A stretch of DNA of 64,000 nucleotides from the NCBI RefSeq assembly GCF_001424705.1, contig NZ_LMRA01000023.1, positions 251,004-315,003 of the forward strand, read 5' to 3'. Within the stretch, counting starts at the first letter, position 1. Each line of letters starts with the position of its first letter. Source of the DNA: Methylobacterium sp. Leaf465 (GTDB lineage: Bacteria; Pseudomonadota; Alphaproteobacteria; Rhizobiales; Beijerinckiaceae). The notes below the pieces were generated by a model, which was not told the origin of the DNA, made no database searches, and was given only the letters and a program-made list of their open reading frames with translations. Positions 34,636 to 41,654 of this stretch are shown in pieces. The translations under genes were made by a program, and so were the position numbers.

Positions 34636-37266
34636 ATGAGTACGTACCGCTTCGAGGCGTTGGTCGCCCCGCGCGCGATCGCCCTGGTCGGCCTCCGGGC
34701 CGGGCCGGATGGGCTGGCCGAGGCGGCCCTGGCCAATCTCCGTCGCGGCGGCTTTCCGGGGCCGATCCATTGCCTCGGCTCCGATGCGGCCGCCGGTCAG
34801 ATTCCGCGCTTCGCCGATCTTCCCGAGGTGCCGGACCTCGTCATCCTGGCGACCCCGGCCGAAGCGATTCCCGAGCAGATCGCGGAGGCCGGGCTGCGCG
34901 GCGCGGCCGGTGCCGTCATCCTGACGCCGGATGTCGGCGATGCGGTCTGCGAGGCGGCTCGGGCGGAGGCGCGCCGCCACGGCCTGCGCCTCCTCGGGCC
35001 CGGCAGCATCGGCCTCTCCGTTCCCGGCGCCCACCTCGATGCGAGTCTCCTGGCCCGGCCCCCCAAGGTCGGCGACCTGGCGCTGGTCTCGCAGTCGGGC
35101 ACCGTCGCCGCCGGCATCGTCGAATGGGCGGCGCGCCGGGACGTGGGCTTCTCGGCGGTGCTGTCCCTCGGCATCGCCTGCGATATCGACGTCGCGGATT
35201 GCCTCGACCACTTCGCGGCCGACATCCGCACCCGGGCGATCCTGCTCTCCCTCGATGCGGTCGTGGATGCGCGCAAGTTCATGTCGGCGGCGCGGGCGGC
35301 CGCGCGCGCCAAGCCGGTCGTGGTGCTGCGAGCGGGGCGCCACCGGGCCCCGGCCCGGCACGCCGCAACCCATACGGGCGCGCTCGCCCGGCCCGACACC
35401 GTCTACGAGGCGGCCTTCCGCCGCGCCGGACTGCTCGCGGTGGAGAGCCTGGATGCGATGTTCTCCGCGGTGGAGACGCTCGGGCGCCAGCGCCCCTTCC
35501 CGGGGCATCGCCTCGTGATCCTGGGCAACGGACGCGGGATCGGCGCCCTGGCGGCCGACCGGCTCGCGGATCGCGGCGGCACCCTGGCGGCGGCCGGGAC
35601 GCTCGGCAATCCCGTGGATCTCGGCGTCGCCGCCGGACCGGAGGCCTATGCCGACGCCCTCGCGCCGCTGCTGGCGGATCCGGGCAACGACGCGGTGCTT
35701 GCCGTCCACGTGCCCACGGCCCGCTCGGACGGCACGGAGGTCGCCGGAGCGATCGCCGACACCGTGACCCGGATCCGTCGGAACGGCGCACGCAAGAAGC
35801 CGGTCTTCGCCGTGACCATCGGTGAGGAGGCCGAGGCGGTCGGACGCCTCGCCGCCGCGGGCATCCCACGCTTCTCCACCGAGGACGCCGCCGTCGAGGG
35901 TTTCCTGCACCTCGTGCGCTATCGCGAGGCGCAGGACGACCTGATGCGCACGCCGGATTCGCTGCCGCGCGACTTCTCGCCGGACGTCGAGGCGGCCCGC
36001 GCCGTCGTCGCACGCGCCGTGGCTCAGGGGCAGACCTGGCTCGACCCCGTCGCCGTGGCCGACCTCCTCGCCGCCTACCGCATCGACAGCGTGCCGCTGG
36101 CGCTGGCGCCCGACATCGATGCGGCCGCGACGGCCGCATGGCCCATCATCGCGCAGGGCGGCGCCGTGGCGCTCAAGGTCGTCTCGCCCGACATCGTGCA
36201 CAAGTCCGACGTCGGCGGCGTGCGCCTCGATCTCACCAGCGAGGCCGACGTGCGGGCGGCCGCCGCCGACATCCTCGCCCGGGCCCGGCGGCTGGCGCCG
36301 GAGGCGCGGATCACCGGTTTCGCGGTCCAGCCGATGATCCGGCGCGGCAAGCAGCGCGAGCTGATCGCCGGGCTCGCCGAGGACCCGACCTTCGGGCCGG
36401 TGGTGGTGTTCGGGCGGGGCGGCACGGCGGTGGAGGTCATCGACGACCGGGCCCTCGGCCTGCCCCCCCTCGACCTGCGCCTCGCCTCGGAGCTGATCGA
36501 CCGGACCCGCGTCGCCCGGCGTCTCGCCGCCTATCGCGACGTGCCGGCGGTGAACCGCCACGCGGTGGCGCTGGTCCTGGTGAAGCTGGCGCAACTGGCG
36601 GCCGACTGTCCCGAGGTGCGCGAGCTCGACATCAATCCGCTCCTCGCCGATGAGACCGGCGCCCTCGCCCTCGATGCCCGCGTGATGGTGGCGGCCGAGA
36701 CCGCGGCCGGCCGCCGCGCCCGGGGCGCCTACCATCCGCGCTTCGCGATCCGACCCTATCCGGTGGAGTGGGAGCGCACCCTCCACCTCCGGGGCGAGAC
36801 CGTCACGGTGCGGCCGGTGCGGCCGGAGGACGAGGCGCTGTTCCTCACCTTCTTCCAGTCGGTCAGCGCCGAGGACCTGCGCTTGCGCTTCTTCGCACCG
36901 GTGCGGGACTTCAACCACGCCTTCCTCGCCAAGCTCACGCAGCTCGACTACGCCCGCGCCATCGCCTTCGTGGCGATCGACGCGGCCACCGGAATGATGC
37001 TCGGCGCCGTCCGTCTCCACGCCGATGCCAACCATGAGAGCGGCGAATACGCCATCCTGATCCACGGCGACCGGAAGGGAACAGGCCTCGGCCACGCCCT
37101 GATGAGCCTGATGATCGACTGGGCCCGGGTCGAGGGGCTCTCCCGGGTCGAGGGGACGGTCCTGCGCGAGAACCGACCCATGCTCGCGGTCTGTCGCCAG
37201 CTCGGCTTCACGGTCCGGCCCGACACCGAGGATGGCGCCGTGGTCAAGGTCGCCCTCGCCTTGTAG
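34636..37266 (+). CDS. Acyl-CoA synthetase (NDP-forming)-like protein fused to a GNAT acetyltransferase (Pat-like)
   Basis: 876 aa from ATG 34636. Order: CoA-binding Rossmann domain (about 5-100), succinyl-CoA ligase-like domains with the phospho-histidine region THTGAL near 244, ATP-grasp domain (about 477-700, VSPDIVHKSDVGGVRL) and C-terminal GNAT domain (from about 717, GETVTVRPVRPEDEALF; acetyl-CoA loop HGDRKGTGLGHALM). This is the architecture of the Salmonella Pat protein lysine acetyltransferase, which acetylates and inactivates acetyl-CoA synthetase. The conserved histidine leaves synthetase activity possible. A palindromic operator candidate lies upstream. Confidence 0.92.
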   Translation: MSTYRFEALVAPRAIALVGLRAGPDGLAEAALANLRRGGFPGPIHCLGSDAAAGQIPRFADLPEVPDLVILATPAEAIPEQIAEAGLRGAAGAVILTPDVGDAVCEAARAEARRHGLRLLGPGSIGLSVPGAHLDASLLARPPKVGDLALVSQSGTVAAGIVEWAARRDVGFSAVLSLGIACDIDVADCLDHFAADIRTRAILLSLDAVVDARKFMSAARAAARAKPVVVLRAGRHRAPARHAATHTGALARPDTVYEAAFRRAGLLAVESLDAMFSAVETLGRQRPFPGHRLVILGNGRGIGALAADRLADRGGTLAAAGTLGNPVDLGVAAGPEAYADALAPLLADPGNDAVLAVHVPTARSDGTEVAGAIADTVTRIRRNGARKKPVFAVTIGEEAEAVGRLAAAGIPRFSTEDAAVEGFLHLVRYREAQDDLMRTPDSLPRDFSPDVEAARAVVARAVAQGQTWLDPVAVADLLAAYRIDSVPLALAPDIDAAATAAWPIIAQGGAVALKVVSPDIVHKSDVGGVRLDLTSEADVRAAAADILARARRLAPEARITGFAVQPMIRRGKQRELIAGLAEDPTFGPVVVFGRGGTAVEVIDDRALGLPPLDLRLASELIDRTRVARRLAAYRDVPAVNRHAVALVLVKLAQLAADCPEVRELDINPLLADETGALALDARVMVAAETAAGRRARGAYHPRFAIRPYPVEWERTLHLRGETVTVRPVRPEDEALFLTFFQSVSAEDLRLRFFAPVRDFNHAFLAKLTQLDYARAIAFVAIDAATGMMLGAVRLHADANHESGEYAILIHGDRKGTGLGHALMSLMIDWARVEGLSRVEGTVLRENRPMLAVCRQLGFTVRPDTEDGAVVKVALAL

Positions 37267-37284
37267 CGCGTCCGCCGATCCGCT

Positions 37285-38295
37285 TCACGCCCGCTCGCTG
37301 ATCCGCCGGACGCCGCCGGGATCGGCCCTGGCGCTGAACTGCGACGGCGTCATCCCGTAATGCTGCCGGAACAGCCGGCTGAGCTGGGCCGAGCTGCGAA
37401 ACCCGACCGCCTCGGCGAGCACGGCGATGGGGTGCGGTTGCGCCGGCGCGCTGAGCGCCGCCTTGATGCGCTCCAGCCGGGCGGAGCGGATGAAGCACTC
37501 GACGCCGCCGACGGGCTGGAACATCGCGAAGAGCCTGGAGCGCGAGGCGCCGATGCTGCGCGCGACCTCCGCGGCGCTCAGGTCGGGATTGCCCAGATTC
37601 GCCTCGATATAGAGACGGGCCTTCTGGTGCAGCCGCGCCGGATCGTTGAGGGACGTGCCGTGACCCAGGGCGGCGGTGATGGCCTGGGCCATCAGGGTCG
37701 CGGTCTGGGCGACGGCCTCGGCGTCGAGGGCGGTCCAGTGCGGCAGGCGGTCGCGCAAGCGCAGGAGATGGGCGGTGTAGGGCGCGGCGATGTCCGGCGG
37801 AATGACGAGGCCGTGGATCGCATCCAGGGGGCCGAACCAGCGGCGGGCGAAGGCGCGCGGCATACCGACGAAATTGCGGCGTTGCCGGGGGATGTCCGGA
37901 GCGTCGCGGATGAGTACGGGCCGGGAGAAGTCGATGGCGTAGACGGACCCGGCGCCGGTGCGCACGTCACGGCCATCGAAGTTGGCAACGATATTGCCGG
38001 TCTCGACATGTTGGAGAACGATCGCGTCGAGGCCATCGAAGCCGAGCTTCTGCGCCGTCCGGTGAAAGAGGAACGGAACGCCATCCATGAAATGAAACCG
38101 CAGGTGTTCCGACCAGAAACTGGTGATTTCCACGTGGAAGGGCGTCGCCAGGGGCGTCACCAGCGCAGAGCTGGCAAACATCAATTGATAGATCTGAGCG
38201 GCGTCTTCCTGGGGGTAATCGCCGCTTGAGAACTGCACGCTCCGGAGTGGGAAAGTCCCGTCTGGAGGGTGTTGGACGGATGGCGAAGCGTGCAA
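37285..38295 (-). CDS. AraC-family transcriptional regulator
   Basis: 336 aa. Residues about 40-215 resemble the AraC-binding-like N-terminal domain (cupin-like, AraC_binding_2). Residues about 225-330 form the double helix-turn-helix, with DLSAAEVARSIGASRSRLF and the second-helix pattern IAVLAEAVGFRSSAQLSRLF, then HYGMTPSQF. It should sense a small molecule and activate a nearby or distant operon. It converges on the GNAT fusion gene, with the intervening gap of only 18 bp; its target is not evident. Confidence 0.9.
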   Translation of the reverse strand: MHASPSVQHPPDGTFPLRSVQFSSGDYPQEDAAQIYQLMFASSALVTPLATPFHVEITSFWSEHLRFHFMDGVPFLFHRTAQKLGFDGLDAIVLQHVETGNIVANFDGRDVRTGAGSVYAIDFSRPVLIRDAPDIPRQRRNFVGMPRAFARRWFGPLDAIHGLVIPPDIAAPYTAHLLRLRDRLPHWTALDAEAVAQTATLMAQAITAALGHGTSLNDPARLHQKARLYIEANLGNPDLSAAEVARSIGASRSRLFAMFQPVGGVECFIRSARLERIKAALSAPAQPHPIAVLAEAVGFRSSAQLSRLFRQHYGMTPSQFSARADPGGVRRISERA

Positions 38296-38763
38296 GGCCG
38301 GGTCACGACTGTTGGGCGCGGGATCGATGTCGTTAATAGGAATGGCGTCATCTGGTTCCGCCCCGGCGGCCGGATCGTACGGCAGGCCGCGGACCTGCCG
38401 GAGGCGCTGCGGTCGGCACGACCCGCGCCCACGGATCTGGACCGCACGGACCCCATGCGAACGATGCCCCTGGACCAGAATCTCGAGGGGGTATTCCGCG
38501 AAGAAAGCGAGAGATACACCCGGCCGGCACAGATATTTCGGCTGCGGGATTTGCGTCCCGTGCCGCGGGATTTGAAATTCGATTTGCTAATCGGCCGCGA
38601 AGCGCGTAGAGATTAGCGATCAATTCAACGGCTGAACCTCGATGGCGCGGTTTCGTTATGAAATCGTGTGCCAGAGAGCTCTGTCTTGAACTGATGACGG
38701 AGACGGCCGCGCATGATCGCGTGGACCTCCGGTAGATGAAGCCCGCAAGGGCGAAGGAATACG
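38296..38763. other. Intergenic region upstream of the cold-shock gene
   Basis: 468 bp. Roughly the last 150 bp would be the cspA 5' leader, which in cold-shock genes is long and structured. An Arg-rich frame at 38269-38616 has no recognisable product and I do not call it. Confidence 0.5.
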
Positions 38764-38973
38764 ATGGCTGTCGGTACTGTTAAGTGGTTCAACGAGACAA
38801 AGGGTTTCGGTTTCATCCAGCCGGATAACGGCGGAAGCGACGTGTTCGTGCACATCTCGGCCGTCGAGCGCGCCGGCATGCGCGGCCTCGCGGAAGGCCA
38901 GAAGGTCTCCTACGAGATGGAAACCGACAAGCGCAGCGGCAAGCAGTCCGCCGGCAGCCTCCAGACCGTCTGA
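38764..38973 (+). CDS. cspA: Cold-shock protein (CspA family)
   Basis: 69 aa, one cold-shock domain. RNA-binding motifs RNP1 (KGFGFIQP, about 14-21) and RNP2 (VFVHIS, about 29-34) are intact, and the start [14 protein letters not shown] is standard. It binds single-stranded nucleic acid and melts RNA structure. A long AT-richer leader precedes it and a hairpin follows at 39013-39038, giving a short monocistronic transcript. Confidence 0.96.
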   Translation: MAVGTVKWFNETKGFGFIQPDNGGSDVFVHISAVERAGMRGLAEGQKVSYEMETDKRSGKQSAGSLQTV

Positions 38974-39012
38974 TCACGGCGGGCTCCCGTGTGGAGCCCA
39001 ACCTGTTTCGAG

Positions 39013-39038
39013 AGCCGCTTCCCGGATGGGAGGCGGCT
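39013..39038 (+). terminator. Hairpin after cspA
   Basis: AGCCGCTTCCC at 39013-39023 pairs (one G-T pair) with GGGAGGCGGCT at 39028-39038, 40 bp after the stop, followed by TGCTTGTGTTCT. A smaller stem GGGCTCC/GGAGCCC at 38981-38999 precedes it. Confidence 0.6.
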
Positions 39039-39107
39039 TGCTTGTGTTCTGAGACCCGATTCCAGGGGAGCGCGCCGTCGGCGGCCTCCCGCATGACAGG
39101 ATCCTGT

Positions 39108-39470
39108 GTGAGCCAATTCAACCCGAACTCGATGACCGACCGCCTCAAGGCCGCGACCGAAGCCCGTGCCGCGGCGCTGGCCCGCTTCCGTGACCGCCCG
39201 GCCGCGGATGATCCGGTCGTGGTCGCCCGCAAGGCCGAGCGGGCTCAGATCGCCCGGGAGCGCGAGATTCGCGTCGCGGCCCGCGAGCAGGCCCGGCTCG
39301 AGGCCGAGGCGCAGCGCGCCGCGGAGGCCGAGGCCGAGCGCGAGCGTCAGGCCGCCGAGGAAATTCGCGCCGCCGAGGAGAAGGTGGCGCAGGCCGCTGC
39401 CGCACGCCTGGAGCAGAAGGCTCAGCGCGATGCGCGCTACGCCGCCCGCAAGGCCAAGGCGCGCCGCTGA
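39108..39470 (+). CDS. DUF6481-family small basic coiled-coil protein
   Basis: 120 aa from a GTG at 39108, chosen because AGGA lies 7 bp upstream and VSQFNPNSMTDRLKAATEAR aligns with the start I recall for this alphaproteobacterial family. ATGs exist in frame at 39093 and 39132. Almost the whole protein is one charged helix rich in Ala, Glu and Arg (EAEAQRAAEAEAERERQAAE), probably a coiled coil, with a basic end KAKARR. No enzyme motif. It is often found near cspA, but its function is unknown. Confidence 0.72.
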   Translation: MSQFNPNSMTDRLKAATEARAAALARFRDRPAADDPVVVARKAERAQIAREREIRVAAREQARLEAEAQRAAEAEAERERQAAEEIRAAEEKVAQAAAARLEQKAQRDARYAARKAKARR

Positions 39471-39644
39471 CGGTTTCCGTCGTCGGGATCGTTCGATCCC
39501 GCGACCCCACGGCGGATTCGGCGCGGATCCGCCCGACGGTTCCGTCCCTCGGGACGAGACCGCATCACCGGGGCCGCCGCGACGGGCGGGCCCACCTCAG
39601 GCGCGACGTCAGTCCGCCGAACCTCCACCGAGGAGACAAGCGCC

Positions 39645-39839
39645 ATGTCCCACAAGTTCAAGATCGGCCAGCGCGTGCGTCGCGCCCAGATCGGCTACAC
39701 CGCCCCGAAGAGCGATATCTCCGACGTCTTCGAGATCGTCCGCCTCGTCCCCGAGGATCAGACCGGCGAGCCGTTCTACCGGATCAAGTCCGGGAGCAGC
39801 GAGCGCGCGGTGCGCGAAGGCGAGATCACCGAGGCCTGA
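39645..39839 (+). CDS. Small basic protein of unknown function
   Basis: 64 aa. GAGGAG (39630-39635) precedes the ATG at good spacing, supporting translation. The sequence (KFKIGQRVRRAQIGYTAP, FEIVRLVPED, FYRIKSGSSERAVREGE) looks like a compact beta-barrel of SH3 type. Similar small proteins are common in Rhizobiales and uncharacterised. It ends before a bidirectional terminator shared with the L,D-transpeptidase gene. Confidence 0.7.
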   Translation: MSHKFKIGQRVRRAQIGYTAPKSDISDVFEIVRLVPEDQTGEPFYRIKSGSSERAVREGEITEA

Positions 39840-39897
39840 GCGGCCCGCCTCCGCGCCCGGCGCGGAGCCCGCACCGTCAGGGCGAATATGCAGGCCG

Positions 39898-39935
39898 CGG
39901 CCTCCCCCTTCACGACGTGAGGGGGAGGCCGTTTT
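39898..39935 (+). terminator. Terminator between convergent genes
   Basis: CGGCCTCCCCC at 39898-39908 pairs with GGGGGAGGCCG at 39921-39931, followed by TTTT on the + strand. It lies 59 bp after the small-protein stop and just beyond the L,D-transpeptidase stop. Confidence 0.8.
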
Positions 39936-39938
39936 CCG

Positions 39939-40859
39939 TCAGCTCAGCACCACCACGCGTGAGCCGATCTCGACGCGGCCGTAGAGATCGATGACGTCCT
40001 GGTTGATCATCCGGATGCAACCCGACGAAACGCTCTTGCCGATCGACTCCGGCTCCAGCGTCCCGTGAATGCGGTAGAGCGTGTCCTTGTTGCCCTGCCA
40101 CAGGTAATGGGCCCGGGCCCCGAGGGGATTGTGCGAACCGCCGGGCACGCCGAGACCGCTCTGGAGCTGGGAGACGGAACGCGCCAGCTTCGGCGTGCGG
40201 GCGATCATCTCCTTGGGCGGATACCAGTCCGGCCACATCTGCTTGGAGTTCACCGTCGAGGCGCCGGCCCACGAGAAGCCCTGCTTGCCGACGCCCACGC
40301 CGTAGCGACGCGCCCGGCCATTGGGCTGGACGAGGAAGAGGTGATGGGCCCGCGGGTCGACCACGATCGTGCCCGGGGTTTCCGAACCCGTATAGGCGAC
40401 CTCCTGGCGCAGGAAGGACGGGTTCGCCTTGCGCCAGTTGAAGGCATAGACGGGGAAGGGCTCGTCGGTGACCGCCGCGTAGGCGCGGTTGAAGTCGATG
40501 GGACCATCGTCGACGGGCTTGGCCGGAGCGGCCTGCTGCACCGAGGCGGGCGGCACCTGCCGCGGGGCGTAGAGATCCGCATCCGGATCGTCCGCCACGG
40601 CGCGGCCGCGCTGGCTGCGCGCCGGTTCGAACCCGCGGTCCGATCCACGCTCGGAATAGGGCACGTACTGGCCGCCCCGGCGACGGTAGAGCCGTCCCTC
40701 CTCGTCGCGATAGAGGCGCTCATCGTCGTAGGGGCCATTCCCATCGATGGCGCCGCCGAAGAGGCCGCGCCCCTGCGCGAGGGCGGACCCGACGGGCGTG
40801 AGAAGCGCGAGGCTCGTCGTCGCCCCGGTGAGAAGCGTGCGGCGGGTCGTCTGAGGCAT
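39939..40859 (-). CDS. Periplasmic L,D-transpeptidase (YkuD domain)
   Basis: 306 aa from the ATG complementary to 40857-40859. The N-terminus MPQTTRRTLLTGATT is a signal, possibly Tat-type (RR). A linker rich in Arg, Tyr and Gly (about 45-125) follows. The C-terminal YkuD domain includes HGTLEPESIG and the catalytic SSGCIRM (Cys281, His265). It forms 3-3 crosslinks in peptidoglycan or attaches proteins to it. The terminator after it is shared with the convergent gene. Confidence 0.92.
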   Translation of the reverse strand: MPQTTRRTLLTGATTSLALLTPVGSALAQGRGLFGGAIDGNGPYDDERLYRDEEGRLYRRRGGQYVPYSERGSDRGFEPARSQRGRAVADDPDADLYAPRQVPPASVQQAAPAKPVDDGPIDFNRAYAAVTDEPFPVYAFNWRKANPSFLRQEVAYTGSETPGTIVVDPRAHHLFLVQPNGRARRYGVGVGKQGFSWAGASTVNSKQMWPDWYPPKEMIARTPKLARSVSQLQSGLGVPGGSHNPLGARAHYLWQGNKDTLYRIHGTLEPESIGKSVSSGCIRMINQDVIDLYGRVEIGSRVVVLS

Positions 40860-41193
40860 GGACGTTGCTCGGGAAGTCGTCGGAGATGGGTCGTTCGAGC
40901 CCGGGCCTAGCAAGTCGACGCAGAGCCGTCACGTCATCTGAACGACGGGCAGCCCTGCAGGGGCACCAAAGTTCGGGGGCGATGCAGTGCGGGCACAATC
41001 ATAGGGGCTGGAAACCATCCGGAAAACCTTCCGAAGACCCGCGCGAATACGCCGGCATCGTGCTTTCACCATGTCTATGAAAAAGCGGTGATCAGCCCCC
41101 GGCCGGGATGGGCGATCGATTGCAATGTGCCGCGTCGTGCCGACATAGGTGATCCTCCGCCAAGCCCCCTCTCGAATACATGGAACGCGACCC
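40860..41193. other. Divergent intergenic region
   Basis: 334 bp between the L,D-transpeptidase and a small secreted protein. No gene, repeat or strong palindrome is seen; promoters of both genes must lie here. Confidence 0.45.
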
Positions 41194-41442
41194 GTGCCGG
41201 TCCCCCCGCGTCCCCGTCACCGCGCGCGCCCTGCGGCGCTCGCGGTCCTCCTGCTCGTCTTCCTCGTGCCCACGGACGGGCAGGCGGCCCGCAGCCGAAC
41301 CGCGCGCGTCGCGGAGCCCGCCGCTCCGGTGACGAGTTGGACCTCCAGCGAGCCGGAGAACCCCACCTGCCAGCGCACCCGGCGCAAGCTCTGGCAGGCC
41401 GACGAGGGCTGGGTGGTGCGCAGCATCACGGTCTGCCGGTAA
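41194..41442 (+). CDS. Small secreted protein of unknown function
   Basis: 82 aa from a GTG at 41194, with GGAA 8 bp upstream; another GTG start at 41149 would add 15 codons. A basic stretch and a hydrophobic core (RPAALAVLLLVFLVPTDGQAA) form a signal peptide. Two cysteines (NPTCQRTRRKLW and SITVCR) could bond. No domain is recognised. Confidence 0.5.
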   Translation: MPVPPRPRHRARPAALAVLLLVFLVPTDGQAARSRTARVAEPAAPVTSWTSSEPENPTCQRTRRKLWQADEGWVVRSITVCR

Positions 41443-41654
41443 GGCGTCCCGCGCACCGCCCGAATGCATCCGTGCAAAATTCATTTGCGCGAAATTGATG
41501 ATCCGCCGGCGGTTGAACGTAGGACAATCGCCCGCGCTTCGCTAAAGCTTGCGGGGCACGGGTCGGATCGACCGTCGTCGGTCCTGTGCGAGGATCAAGG
41601 GTGCAGGATCGTCCGAGCCGAAGGGCATCGGGGGGAGCGTGGCCGGAGGGACGA

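Noticed and set aside
33715..37095. 1126-codon frame antisense to the Pat-like fusion
   Set aside because: Only its 3' part (33786-34469 in another frame) corresponds to a real gene, the aldolase; the rest mirrors the synthetase fusion.
38269..38616. Arg-rich 115-codon frame upstream of cspA
   Set aside because: No ribosome-binding site or family resemblance, and it covers the region where the AraC promoter and cspA control region must lie.
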